Assembly: GCF_034190915.1 (NCBI RefSeq)
Contig: NW_026947545.1
Coordinates: 124,001 to 188,000, forward strand
Length of the DNA stretch: 64,000 nt
DNA from: Cavia porcellus
Lineage: Eukaryota; Chordata; Mammalia; Rodentia; Caviidae
Direction: 5' to 3'
Of the stretch, positions 1 to 12,101 are shown piece by piece (within the stretch, counting starts at the first letter, position 1; each line of letters opens with the position of its first letter). The translations under genes and the position numbers were made by a program. The notes beneath the pieces were generated by a model. The model saw nothing but the letters and a program-made list of their open reading frames with translations. It had not been told where the DNA came from and did no database searches.

Positions 1-1100
1 GGCAATGTAGGATAGTTTTCTGAAAAACATCACGGGGTGGTGCGCATTGTAAGGGTTTCTAACAGGCCATTCACTAGTAGGAGTGAAAACAACATCACGC
101 GGTGGTGTGAATCGGAGGCCCTGAATTAGGATGGGCAGTGAGTGACAACGTAGGATGGAGAAAAGCACCATGGGGTGGTCAGGATGGGAAGGTCAGAAAA
201 CATGCAATGGCAATGCAGAATCAGTTTCTGAAAAACATCGCGGGGTTTGACGCAGTGTAAGGGTATGTAACAGGCCATTCACTAGTAGGAGTGAGAAATA
301 CATCATTGTGTATTGTGAATCGGAGGGCCTGAATCAAGTTAGACAATGAGTGGCAATGTAGGATGGAGAAAAGCACCACGGGTTCTTGAGCATGGGGAAG
401 TCAGGAAACATGCAATGGCAATGTAGGATAGGTTTCTGAAAAACATCGCGGGGTGGTGAACATTGTAAGGGTTTGTAGCATGCCATTCACTAGTAGGAGT
501 GAGAAAAAGATCACGGGGTGGTGTGAATTGGAGGGCCTGAATTATGATAGGCAGTGAGTGGCAATGTAGGATGGAGAAAAGCACCACGGGGTGGTCAACA
601 TGGGGAAGTCAGGAAACATACAATGGCAATGTAGGATAGATTTCTGAAAAACATCGTGGGGTGGTGCCCATTGTAAGGATTTCTAACAAGCCATTCACAA
701 GTAGGAGTGAAAAAAACATCACGGGGTGGTGTGAGTCAAAGGGCCTGAATTAGGAAAAGCAGTGAGTGGCAATGTAGCATGGAGAAAAGCACCACGGGGT
801 GGTCAGCATGGGGAGGTCAGGAAACATGCATTGGCAATGTAGGATAGGTTTCTGAAAAACATCGCCGGTGGTGCCCATTGTAAGGGTTTCTAACAGGCCA
901 TTCACTACTAGGAGTGAGAAAAACATCACGGGGTGGTGTGAATCGGAGGGCCTGAATTAGGATAGGCATTGAGAGGCAATGTAGGATAGAGAAAATCAGC
1001 ACAGCATGTTCAGCATGGGGAGCACAGGAAACATGCAGTGGCAATGTAGGATAGGTTTCTGAAAAAAAAAGCGGAGTGGTCCGCATTGTAAGGCTTTCTA
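1..1100. repeat. Diverged monomers at the left edge
   Basis: Five or so monomers with no close higher-order partner that I could find in the window. They carry many private substitutions, such as GGTTTGACGCAGTG at 244-257 and the poly-A variant near 1,061-1,070. The array evidently continues off the left edge, because the window opens inside a monomer. No gene or other element is present. Confidence 0.7.
31..238. repeat. Exemplar monomer showing three ~69-bp subunits
   Basis: One monomer split at the recurring core CACGGGGTGG. Cores start at 31 (exact), 96 (CACGCGGTGG), 169 (CATGGGGTGG) and 239 (next monomer), giving subunits of 65, 73 and 70 bp that sum to 208. Subunit A runs through GCGCATTGTAAGGGTTTC and CACTAGTAGGAGTG. 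B runs through GTGAATCGGAGG and GGCAGTGAGTG. C runs through the GGAAGGTCAGAAAACATGCA stretch and TTTCTGAAAAACATCG. Each ends in an A-rich stretch followed by the G-rich core. The inference is that the monomer arose as a trimer of an ancestral repeat of about 69 bp; outside the cores the three subunits are strongly diverged. Confidence 0.8.
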
Positions 1101-4100
1101 AAAGGCCATTCACTAGTAGGAGTCAGAAAAACATCACGGGGTGGAGTGAATTGGAGGGTCTGAATTAGGATAGGCTGTGAGTGAAAATGTAGCATGGAGA
1201 AAAGCACCACGGGTTTGTCAGCATTGGGAGGCAAGGAAACATGCAGTGGCAATGTAGAATAGGTTTCTGATAAGCATCGCTGGGTGGTGCACATTGTAAG
1301 GGTTTCTAAAAGGCCATTCACTAGTAGGAGTGAGAACAACATCACGGGGTGGTGTGAATCGGAGGCCCTGAATTAGCATAGGCAGTGAGTGGCAATGTAG
1401 GATGGAGAAAAGCTATACAGGGTGGTCTGCATGGGGAGGTCAGGAAACATGCAGTGGCAATGTAGGATAGTTTTCTGAAAAACATGATTGGGTGGTGCAC
1501 ATTGTAAGGGTTTCTAAAAGGCCATTCACTAGTAGGAGTGAGAAAAACATCACGGGGTGGTTTGAATCCGATGTACTGAATTAGGATAGGCAGTGAGTAG
1601 CAATGTAGGATGGAGAAAAGTACCACGGGGTGGTCAGCATGGGGAGGTCCGGAAACATGCATTGGCAATGTGGGATAGCTTTCTGAAAAACATTACGGGT
1701 TGGTGGGCATTGCAAGGGTTTCTAACAGGCCATTCACCAGTAGGAGTGAGAAAAACATCACGGCGTGGTTTGAATAAGAGGGCCTGAATCAGGATAGGCA
1801 GTGAGTGGAAATGTAGGATGGAGAAAAGCAACACGGGGTGCTAATTATGGGGAGGTCAGGAAACATGCAGTTGCAATGTAGGATAGGTTTCTGAAAAAAA
1901 AAGCGGTTTGGTACGCATTGTAAGGTTTTCTAACAGGCCATTCACTAGTAGGAGTGAGAAATACCTCACGGGGTGGTGTGAATCGAAAGGCCTGATTTAG
2001 GATAGGCAGTGGGTGGCAATGTAAAATGGAGAAAAGCACCACGGGGTGGTCAGCATGGGGAGGTCAGGAAACATGCAGTGGCAATATAGGATAGGTTTCT
2101 GAAAAACATCACGGGGTGGTGTGCATTGTAAGGGTTTCTAACAGGCCATTCACTAGTAGGAGTGAGAAAAATATAACAGGGTGGTGTGAATTGGAGGGCC
2201 TGAATCAGGATAGGCAGTGAGTGGCAATGTAGGATGGAGAAAAGCACCACGGGTTGGTCAGCATGGGAAGGTAAGGAAACATGCATTGGCAATGTACGAT
2301 AAGTTTCTGAAAAACGTCGCAGGGATGTTCGCATTGTAAGAGTTTGTAGAAGGCCATTCACTAGTACGAGTGAGAAAAACATCACGTGGTGGTGTGAATC
2401 GGAGGGTCTGAATTAGAATAGGCTGTGAGTGGCATTGTAGGATGGAAAAAAGCACCACAGGGAGGTCTGCAATGGGAGTTCAGGAAACATGCAGTGGCAA
2501 TGTAGGATAGTTTTCTGAAAAACATGATTGGGTGGTGCGCATTGTAAGGGTTTCTAAAAGGCCATTCACTAGTAGGAGTCAGAAAAACATCACGGGGTGG
2601 TGTGAATCGGAGGGCCTGATTTAGGATAGGCAGTGAGTGGCAATGTAAAATGGAGAAAAGCGCCACGGGGTGGTCATCATGGGGAGGACAGGAAACATGT
2701 AGTGGCAATATAGGATAGTTTTCTGAATAAAATCACAGGGTGGTGCGCATTGTAAGGGTTTCTAACAGGCCATTCACTACTAGGAGTCAGAAAAACATCA
2801 CTGGGTGGTGTGAATCAGATGTTCTGAATTATGATAGGCAGTGAGTTGCAATTTAGGATGGAGAAAACACCACAGGGTGGTCAACATGGGGAGGTCAGGA
2901 ACATGCAGTGGTAATGTAGGACAGTTTTCTGAAAAACATCACGGTGTGGTGCGCATTGTAAGTGTTTCTAACAGGCCATTCACTAGTAGGAGTGAGAAAA
3001 ACATCACGTTGTGGTGTGAATCGGAGGGCCTGAATTAGGATAGGCAATGAGTGGCATGTAGGATGGAGAAGAGCTCCACAGGGTGGACTGCATGGGGAGG
3101 TCAGGAAACATGCAGTGGCAATGTAGGATAGTTTTCTGAAAAACATGACGGGGTGGTGCGCATTGTAAGGGTTTCTAAAAGGCCATTCACTAGTAGGAGT
3201 CAGAAAAACATCACGGGGTGGTTTGAATCAGATGTTCTGAATTAGGATAGGCAGTGAGTGGCAATGTATGATGGAGAAAAGCACCACGGGGTGGTCAGCA
3301 TGGGGAGGTCAAAAAACATGCAGGGGCAATGTGGGATAGCTTTCTGAAAAACATTACAGGTTGGTGCGCATTGAAAGGGTTTCTAACAGACTATTCACTA
3401 ATAGGAGTCTGAAAAACATCACGGCGTGGTGTGAATCGGAGTGCCTGATTTAGGATAGGCAGTGAGTGGCAATGTAGGATGAAGAAAAGCACCACAGGGT
3501 GGTCAGCATGGGGAGGTCAGCAAACACGCATTGGCAATGTTGGATAGGTTTCTGAAAAACATCGCGGGATGGGGTACACTGTAAGGCTTTCTAACAGGCC
3601 ATTCACTAGTAGGAGTGAGAAAAACATCACAGGGTGGTGTGAATCGGAGGGCCTGAATTACGATAGGCAGTGAGTGGAAACATAAAATGGAGAAAAGCAC
3701 AACGGTGTGGTCAGCATGGGGAGGTCAGGAAACATGCAGTGGCAATGTAGGATAGGTTTCTGAAAAACATCGCCGGGTGGTGCCCATTGTAAGTGTTTCT
3801 AACAGGCCATTCAATAGTAGGAGTGAGTAAAACATCACGGGGTGGTGTGAATCGGAGGGCCTGTTTTAGGATAGGCAGTGAGTGGCAATGTAGGATGGAG
3901 AAAAGCACCACGGGGTGGTCATCATGGGAAGGTCAGGAAACATGCAGTGGAAATGTAGCATATTTTTTGAAAAACCTGATGGGGTGGTGCGGATTTTAAG
4001 GGTTTCTAACAGGCCATTCACTAGTAGACGTGAGAAAAACATCACGGGGTCGTGTGAATCAGATGATCTGAATAATGATAGGCAGTGAGTGCAATGTAGG

Positions 4101-4800
4101 ATGGAGAAAAGCACCACGGGGTGTTCAGCATGGGAAGGTCATGAAACAAGCATTTTCAAAGTAGAATAGGTCTCTGAAAAACATCGCTGGGTATTGCGCA
4201 TTGTAAGGCTTTCTAACAGGCCATTCACCAGTAGGAGTGAGAAAAACATCACAGGGTGGTGTGAATAGGAGGGGCTGAATTAGGATAGGCAGTGAGTGGA
4301 GACGTAAAATGGAGAAAAGCACCACGGGGTGGTCAGATTGGGGAGGTCATTAAACATGCAGCGGCAATATAGGATAGGTTTCTTAAAAACAATGCGGGGT
4401 GGTGCTTACTATAAGGGTATCTAAAAGGCCTTTCACTAGTAGGAGTGAGAAAAACATCACCAGGTGGTGTGAATCGCAGGGCCTGAATCGGTATAGGCCG
4501 TGAGTGGCAATGTAGGATGGAGAAACGCACCACGGGGTGGTCAGGATTGGGAAGTCAGGAAACATGCAGTGGCAATGTAGGATAGGTTTCTGAAAAACAT
4601 CTCGGCGTAGTGCGCATGGTAAGGGTTTCTAACAGGCCATTTACTAGTAGGAGTGAGAAATACATCATGGTGTGGTGTGAATTGGAGGGCCTGAATCAAG
4701 TTAGACAGTGAGTGTCAATGTAGGATGGAGAAAAGCACCACGGGTTGGTGAGCATGGGGAGGTCAGGAAACATGCATCGGCAATGTACGATAGGTTTCTG
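1100..4800. repeat. Degenerate higher-order block A, copy 1
   Basis: Colinear with 5,880-10,840 in a staircase of offsets: about 4,776 bp near 1.2 kb, 4,587 near 2.0 kb, 5,003 at 2.05-2.39 kb, 5,211 at 2.38-2.71 kb, 6,041 at 2.57-3.24 kb, 5,832 at 3.50-3.70 kb and 6,040 at 3.71-4.80 kb. The steps are whole multiples of 208 bp, except one of about 187 bp, which includes a 21-bp micro-duplication in the partner. The copies are therefore related by gain and loss of entire monomers. Homology stops near 4,800, where the two copies read GAAAATATTCGCGGGATGG here and GAAAAACGTCGCGGGGTTG there. Confidence 0.7.
3300..3507. repeat. Extra monomer in block A copy 1
   Basis: A single monomer of about 208 bp with AACATTACAGGTTGGTGCGC and CTATTCACTAATAGG. 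It has no counterpart at the corresponding point of the second copy (near 9,340), where the flanking monomers join directly. This is a clean one-monomer insertion or deletion, as expected from in-register unequal exchange. Boundaries are approximate because any point within the monomer can be the exchange point. Confidence 0.6.
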
Positions 4801-6250
4801 AAAATATTCGCGGGATGGTTTGCATTGTAAGGCTTTCTAACAGGCCATTCACTAGTAGGAGTGAGAAAAAGATCACGGGGTGGTGTGAATCGGAGGGCCT
4901 GAATTAGGATAAGAATTGAGTGGCAATGTAGGATGGAGAAAAGCAAAACAGGGTGGTCAGCATGGGGAGGTCAGGAAACATGCAATGGCAATGTAGGATA
5001 TTTTTTGAAAAACAACACGGGGTGGTGCGGATTTTAAGGGTTTCTAACAGGCCATTCACTTCTAGGGGTGAGAAAAACATCACGGGGTCGTGTGCATAAG
5101 ATGTTCTGAATTACTATAGGCAGTGAGTGGCAATGTAGGATGGAGAAAAGCACCACGGGGTGGTCAGCATGTGGAGGTCAGGAAACATGCATTGGCAATG
5201 TAGGATAGGTTTCTGAAAAAATTCGCGGGATGGTTTGCATTGTAAGGCTTTCTAACAGGCCATTCACTAGTAGGAGTGAGAAAAACATCACGGGGTGGTG
5301 TGAATCGGAGGGCCTGAATTAGGATAGGCAGTGAGTGGAAACGTTAAATGGAGAAAAGCACCACATTGTGGTCAACATGGGGAGGTCAGGAAACATGCAG
5401 TGGCAATTTAGGATAGGTTTCTGAAAAACATCACGGGGTGGTGTGCATTGTAAGGGTTTCTAACAGACCATTCACCTGTAGGAGTGAGAAAAATATAATG
5501 GGGTGGTGTGAATTGTAGGGCCTGAATCAGGATAGGCAGTGAGTGGCAATATAGGATGGAGAAAAGCACCATGGGGTGGTCAACATGGGGAGGTCAGGAA
5601 ACATGCAGTGGCAATGTAGGATAGGTTTCTGAAAAACATGGCCAGGTGGTGCACATTGTAAGGGTTTCGAATAGGCCAATCACTAGTAGGGGTGAGAAAA
5701 ACATCACGGGGTGGTGTGAATCGGAGGGCCTGTATTAGGATAAGCATTGAGTGGCAATGTAAAATGGGGAAAAGCACCACGGGATGGTCATCATGGGGAA
5801 GTCAGGAAACATGCAATGGCAATGTAGGTATTTTTTGAAAAACAACACGGGGTGGTGCGGATTTTAAGGATTACTAACAGGCCATTCACTAGTAGGGGTG
5901 AGAAAAACATCACGGGGTCGTGTGAATCGGAGGGTCTGAATTAGGATAGGCTGTGAGTGGCAATGTAGAATGAAGAAAAGCACCACGGGTTTGTCAGCAT
6001 TGGGAGGCAAGGAAACATGCAGTGGCAATGTAGAATAGGTTTCTGATAAGCATCGCTGGGTGGTGCACATTGTAAGGGTTTCTAACAGGCAATTCAATAG
6101 TAGGAGTTAGAACAACATCACGCGGTAGTGTGAATCAGAGGTTCTGAATTAGGATAGGCAGTGAGTAGCAATGTAGGATGGAGAAAAGTACAACGGGGTG
6201 GTCAGCATGGGGAGGTCAGGAAACATGCAGTGGCAATGTGGGATAGCTTT
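4801..6250. repeat. Segment paralogous to the 28-mer unit
   Basis: About 4,980-6,120 aligns with about 13,100-14,240 inside the 28-mer higher-order repeat at a near-constant offset of 8,121-8,122 bp. Shared diagnostic variants include TTTTTTGAAAAACAACACGG with GTGCGGATTTTAAGG, GTGTGCATAAGATGTTCTG, AAAAATTCGCGGGATGGTTT, CACCACATTGTGGTCAACAT, and the pair GATAGGCTGTGAGTGG with TTTGTCAGCATTGGGAGGCA. So the older left block and the younger 28-mer array share the same ordered monomer types. Confidence 0.7.
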
Positions 6251-6253
6251 CTG

Positions 6254-6289
6254 AAAAACATTACGGGTTAGTGTAAAAACATTACGGGT
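6254..6289. repeat. 21-bp tandem micro-duplication
   Basis: AAAAACATTACGGGT occurs at 6,254-6,268 and again at 6,275-6,289, a 21-bp tandem duplication inside subunit A that adds about 21 bp to this monomer. It is one of few insertions in the left array that is neither a whole monomer nor a homopolymer change, and fits replication slippage. Confidence 0.75.
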
Positions 6290-9200
6290 GTTCGCATTGC
6301 AAGGGTTTCTAACAGGCCATTCACTAGTAGCAGTGAGAAATAAATCATGGCGTGGTGTGAATCAGAGGGCCTGAATCAGGATAGGCAGTGAGTGGAAATG
6401 TAGGATGGAGAAAAGCAACATGGTGTGCTCAGCATGGGGAGGTCACGCAACATGCAGTTGCAATGTAGGATAGGTTTCTGAAAAAAAAAGCGGGTTGGTA
6501 CGCATTGAAAGGTTTTCTAACAGGCCATTCACTAGTAGGAGTGAGAAATACATCACGGGGTGGTGTGAATCGGTAGGCCTGATTTAGGATAGGCAGTGGG
6601 TGGCAATGTAAAATGGAGAAAAGCACCACGGGGTGTTCATCATGGGGAGGACAGGAAACATGCAGTGGCAATGTAGGATAGTTTTCTGAAAAACATCATG
6701 GCGTTGGGTGCATTGTAAGGGTTTCTAACAGGCCATTCACTAATAGGAGTGAGAAAAACATCACGGGTTGGTGTGAATCAGATGTTCTGAATTAGGAAAG
6801 GCAGTTAGTGGCAATGTAGGATGGAGAAAAGCACCACGGGGTGGTCAGCATGGGGAGGTCAGGAAACATGCAGTGGCAATGTAGGATAGGTTTCTGAAAA
6901 ACATCGCGGGGTGGTGTACTTTGTAAGGCTTTGTAACAGGCCATTCACTAGTAGGAGTGAGAAAAACATCACGGGGTTGTGTGAATCGGAGGGCCTGAAT
7001 TACGATAGGCAGTGAGTGGAAACGTAAAATGTAGTAAAGCACCACGGTGTGGTCAGCATGGGGAGGTCATGAAACATGCAGTGGCAATGTAGGATAGGTT
7101 TCTGAAAAACATCACGGGGCGTTGTGCATTGTAAGGGATTCTAACAGGCCATTCACTAGTAGGAGTGAGAAAAATATAACAGGGTGGTGTGAATTGGAGG
7201 GCCTGAATCAGGATAGGCAGTGAGTGGCAATGTAGGATGGAGAAAAGCACCATGGGGTGGTCAGCATGGGGAGGTAAGGAAACATGCATTGGCAATGTAC
7301 GATAAGTTTCTGAAAAACGTCGCGGGGGTGTTCGCATTGTAAGAGTTTGTAGAAGGCCATTCACTAGTACGAGTGAGAAAAACATCACGTGGTGGTGTGA
7401 ATCAGAGGGTCTGAATTAGAATAGGCTGTGAGTGGCAATGTAGGATGGAGAAAAGCACCACAGGTTTGTCAGCATGTTGAGGTAAGGAAACATGCAGAGG
7501 CAATGTAGAATAGGTTTCTGATAAGCATCGCTGGGTGGTGCGCATTGTAAGGGTTTCTAACAGGCCATTCACTAGTAGGAGTGAGAAAAACATCACGCCG
7601 TGGTGTGAATCGGAGGGCCTGATTTAGCATAGGCAGTGAGCGGCATTGTAGGATGGAAAAAAGCACCACAGAGTGGTCTGCAAGGGGAGGTCAGGAAACA
7701 TGCAGTGGCAATGTAGGATAGTTTTCTGAAAAACATGACGGGGTGGTGTGCATTGTAAGGGTTTCTAAAAGGCCATTCACTAGTAGGAGTGAGAAAAGCA
7801 TCACGGGGTGCTTTGAAGCAGATGTTCTGAATTAGGATAGGCAGTGAGTGGCAATGTAGGATGCAGAAAAGCACCACGGTGTGGGCATCATGGGGAGGAC
7901 AGGAAACATGCAGTGGCAATGTAGAATAGTTTTCTGAAAAACATCACGGGGTTGTGTGCATTGTAAGGGTTTCTAACAGGCCATTCACTAGTAGGAGTGA
8001 AAACAACATCACGCGGTGGTGTGAATCGGAGGCCCTGAATTAGGATGGGCAGTGAGTGGCAATTTAGGATGGAGAAAACACCACAGGGCGGTCAGCATGG
8101 GGAGGTCAGGAAACATGCAGTGGTAATGTAGGATAGGTTTCTGAAAAAAAAAAGCGGGGTGGTGCGCATTGTAAGGGTTTCTAACAGGCCATTCACTATT
8201 AAGAGTGAGAAAAACATCACGGGGTGTTTGAATCGGAAGGCCTGAATTAGGATAGGCAGTGAGTGACAATGTAGGATGGAGAAAAGCTATACAGGGTGGT
8301 CTTCATGGGGAGGTCAGGAAACATGCAGTGGCAATGTAGGATAGTTTTCTGAAAAACATGACGGGGTGGTGCGCATTGTAAGGGTTTCTAAAAGGCCATT
8401 CACTAGTAGGAGTGAGAAAAACATCACGGGGTGGTTTGAATCAGATGTTCTGAATTAGGATAGGCAGTGAGTAGCAATGTAGGATGGTGAAAAGTACCAC
8501 GGGGTGCTCAGCATGGGGAGGTCAGGAAACATGCAATGGCAATGTATGATAGGTTTCTGAAAAAAAAAGCGGGGTGGTGCGCATATTAAGATTTTGTAAC
8601 AGGCCATTCACTAGTAGGAGTCAGAAATACATCACGGGGTGGTGTGAATCGGAGGGCCTGATTTAGGATAGGCAGTCAGTGGCAATGTAAAATGGAGAAA
8701 AGCACCACGGGGTGGTCATCATTGGAGGACAGGAAACATGCAGTGGCAATGTAGGATAGTTTTCTGAAAAAAATCAGGGGGTGGTGCGCATTGTAAGGGT
8801 TTCTAACAGGCCATTCACTACTAGGAGTCAGAAAAACATCACTGGGTGGTGTGAATCAGATGTTCTGAATTATGATAGGCAGTGAGTGGCAATGTAGGAT
8901 GGAGAAAACACCACAGGGTGGTCAACATGGGGAGGTCAGGAACATGCAGTGGTAATGTAGGACAGTTTTCTGAAAAACATCACGGGGTGGTGCGCATTGT
9001 AAGTGTTTCTAACAGGCCATTCACTAGTAGGAGTGAGAAAAACATCACGGGGTGGTGTGAATCGGAGGGCCTGAATTAGGATAGGCAGTGAGTGGCATGC
9101 AGGATGGAGAAGAGCTCCACAGGTTGGTCTGCATGGGGAGGTCAGGAAACATGCAGTGGCAATGTAGGATAGTTTTCTGAAAAACATGACGGGGTGGTGC

Positions 9201-9434
9201 GCATTGTAAGGGTTTCTAAAAGGCCATTCACTAGTAGGAGTCAAAAAACATCACGGGGTGGTTTGAATCAGATGTTCTGAATTAGGATAGGCAGTGAGTA
9301 GCATTGTAGGATGGAGAAAAGTACCACGGTGTGGTCAGCTTGGGGAGGTCAGCAAACTCGCATTGGCAATGTTGGATAGGTTTCTGAAAAACATCGCGGG
9401 GTGGGGTACACTGTAAGGCTTTCTAACAGGCCAT

Positions 9435-9450
9435 TCACTAGTAGGAGTGA
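9435..9450. other. Exemplar hairpin-forming dyad in subunit A
   Basis: TCACTAGTAGGAGTGA has a 5-bp inverted repeat (TCACT / AGTGA) around a 6-nt loop and contains the palindrome ACTAGT, a SpeI recognition sequence. The element is present in most monomers across the whole window, including the diverged A subunits after 51,169, so it is among the most stable parts of subunit A. Dyad symmetries are reported in several centromeric satellites without CENP-B boxes; a function here is only inference. Confidence 0.6.
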
Positions 9451-9539
9451 GAAAAACATCACGGGGTGGTGTGAATCGGACGGCCTGAATTACGATAGGC
9501 AGTGAGTGGAAACGTAAAATGGAGAAAAGCACCACGGTG

Positions 9540-9748
9540 TGGTCGGCATGGGGAGGTCAGGAAACATGCAGTGGCAATGTAGGATAGGTTTCTGAAAAAC
9601 ATCACAGGGTGGTGTGCATTGTAAGGGTTTTTAACAGGCCATTCACTAGTAGGAGTGAGAAAAATATAACGGGTTGGTGTGAATGGGAGGGCCTGAATCA
9701 GAATAGGCAGTGAGTGGCAATGTAGGATGGAGAAAAGCAGAACAGCGT
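9540..9748. repeat. Extra monomer in block A copy 2
   Basis: One monomer reading ATAACGGGTTGGTGTGAATG and AAAGCAGAACAGCGTGG, with no counterpart between 3,700 and 3,711 in copy 1. The offset between the copies changes from 5,832 to 6,040 across it, exactly one 208-bp step. Boundaries are approximate. Confidence 0.6.
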
Positions 9749-9946
9749 GGTCAGCATGGGGAGGTAAGGAAACATGCAGTGGCAATGTAGGATATGTTTC
9801 TGAAAAACATCGCCGGGTGGTGCCCATTGTAAGTGTTTCTAACAGGCCATTCAATAGTAGGAGTGAGAAAAACATCACGGGGTGGTGTGAATCGGAGGGC
9901 CTGTTTTAGGATAGGCAGTGAGTGGCAATGTAGGATGGAGAAAAGC

Positions 9947-9959
9947 ACCACGGGGTGGT
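9947..9959. other. Exemplar G-rich palindromic core of subunit C
   Basis: ACCACGGGGTGGT is a perfect 5-bp inverted repeat (ACCAC / GTGGT) with a 3-nt loop. The equivalent cores closing subunits A and B read CATCACGGGGTGGTG (for example 8,978-8,992), which pairs as a 6-bp stem with one T-G wobble. The dyad therefore occurs three times per monomer, spaced 65, 73 and 70 bp apart, and is the element the three subunits share. It could be a protein site, a hairpin or just the conserved relic of the founder repeat. Confidence 0.6.
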
Positions 9960-12101
9960 CATCATGGGGAGGTCAGGAAACATGCAGTGGCAATATAGCA
10001 TATTTTTTGAAAACCTGACGGGGTGGTGCGGATTTTAAGGGTTTCTAACATGCCATTCACTAGTAGGAGTGAGAAAAACATCACGGGGCGGTTTGAATCA
10101 GATGTTCTGAATTAGGATATACAGTGAGTGGCAATGTAGGATGGACAAAAGCACCATGGTGTTGTCAGCATGGGGAGGTCAGGAAACATGCAGTGGCAAT
10201 GTAGGATAGGTCTCTGAAAAACATCGCTGGGTATTGCGCATTGCAAGGCTTTCTAAATGGCCATTCACCAGTAGGAGTGAGAAAAACATCACAGGGTGGT
10301 GTGAATAGGAGGGCCTGAATTAGGATAGGCAGTGAGTGGAGACGTAAAATGGAGAAAAGCACCATGGGGTGGTCAGATTGGGGAGGTCAGAAAACATGCA
10401 GCAGCAATGTAGGATAGGTTTCTTAAAAACATTGCAGGGTGGTGCTCATTATAAGGGTTTCTAAAAGGCCTTTCACTAGTAGGAGTGAGAAAAACATCAC
10501 CAGGTGGTGTGAATCGCAGGGCCTGATTCGGTATAGGCCGTGAGTGGCAATGTAGGATGGAGAAACGCACCACGGGGTGGTCAGGATTGGGAAGTCAGGA
10601 AACATGAAGTGGCAATGTAGGATAGGTTTCTGAAAAACATCTCGGCCTAGTGCGCATGGTAAGGGTTTCTAACAGGCCATTTACTAGTAGGAGTGAGAAA
10701 TACATCATGGTGTGGTGTGAATTGGAGGGCCTGAATCAAGTTAGACAGTGAGTGTCAATGTAGGATGGAGAAAATCACCACGGGTTGGTGAGCATGGGGA
10801 GGTCAGGAAACATGCATCGGCAATGTACGATAGGTTTCTGAAAAACGTCGCGGGGTTGTTCGCATTGTAAGGGTTTGTAGAAGGCCATTTACTAGTAGGA
10901 GTAAGAAAAACATCACGTGGTGGTGTGAATCGGAGGGGCTGATTTAGGATAGGCAGTGAGTGGCAATGAAGAATGGAGAAAAGCACCACGGGGTGGTCAT
11001 CATGTGGAGGACAGGAAACATGCAGTGGCAATGTAGGAAAGTTTTCTGAAAAACATCACGGTGTGGTGCGCATTGTAAGGGTTTCTAACAGGCCATTCAC
11101 TACTAGGAGTCAGAGAAACATCTCTGGGTGGTGTGAATCTGATGTTCTGAATTATGATAGGCAGTGAGTGCAATGTAGGATGGAAAATAGCACCACGGGG
11201 TGGTCAGCATGTGGAGGTCAGGAAACATACATTGGCAAAGTAGGATAGGTTTCTGAAAAACATCGCCGGGTATTGCGCATTGTAAGGCTTTCTAACAGGC
11301 CATTTACTAGTAGGAGTGAGAAAAACATCACGGGGTGGTGTGAATAGGAGGGACTGAATGAGGATAGGCAGTGAGTGGCGACATAAAATGGAGCAAAGCA
11401 CCACGGGGTGGTCAGGATGGGGAGGTCAGGAAACTTGCAGTGGCAATGTAGGATAGGTTTCTGAAAAACATCGCGGGGTGGTGCGCATTGTAAGGGTTTC
11501 TAACATGCCATTCACTAGTAGGAGTGAGAAAAATATAATGGGCTGGTGTGAATCGGAGGGCCTGAATCAGGATAGGCAGTGAGTGTCAATGTAGGATGGA
11601 GAAAAGCACCATGGGTTTGTCAGCATGGGGAGTTAAGGAAACATGCAGAGGCAAAGTAGAATAGGTTTCTGATAAGCATCGCTGGGTAGTGTGCATTGTA
11701 AGGGTTTCTAACAGGCCATTCACTAGTAGGAGTTAGAAAAACATCACGGCGTGGTGTGTATCAGATGTTCTGAATCAGGATAGGCAGTGAGTGGCAATGT
11801 AGGATGGAGGAAAGCACCACGGTGTGGTCAGCATGGGGAGGTCAGGAAACATGCAGTGGCAATGTAGGATAGGTTTCTGAAAAACTTCATGGGGTGGTGC
11901 ACATTGTAATGATTTCTAACAGGACATTCACTATTAGGAGTGAGAAAAATATAACGGGATGGTGTGAATTGTAAGGCCTGAATCAGGATAGGCAGTGAGT
12001 GGCAATGAAGGAGGGAGAAAATCACCACGTGGTGGTCAGCATGGGGAGGTCAGGAAACATGCAGTGGCAATGTAGGATAGGTTTCTGAAAAACATCGCCG
12101 G

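Larger units (their letters stand above)
5880..10840. repeat. Degenerate higher-order block A, copy 2
   Basis: Partner of the 1.1-4.8 kb block. It is longer because it holds extra monomers, two before about 7.05 kb, one before about 7.59 kb and four before about 8.6 kb, plus one at 9,540-9,748, while lacking one present in copy 1. Divergence between the copies is plain by eye (several substitutions per monomer), unlike the near-identical units after 10.9 kb, so this is an older duplication. No gene or non-satellite element lies within it. Confidence 0.7.
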
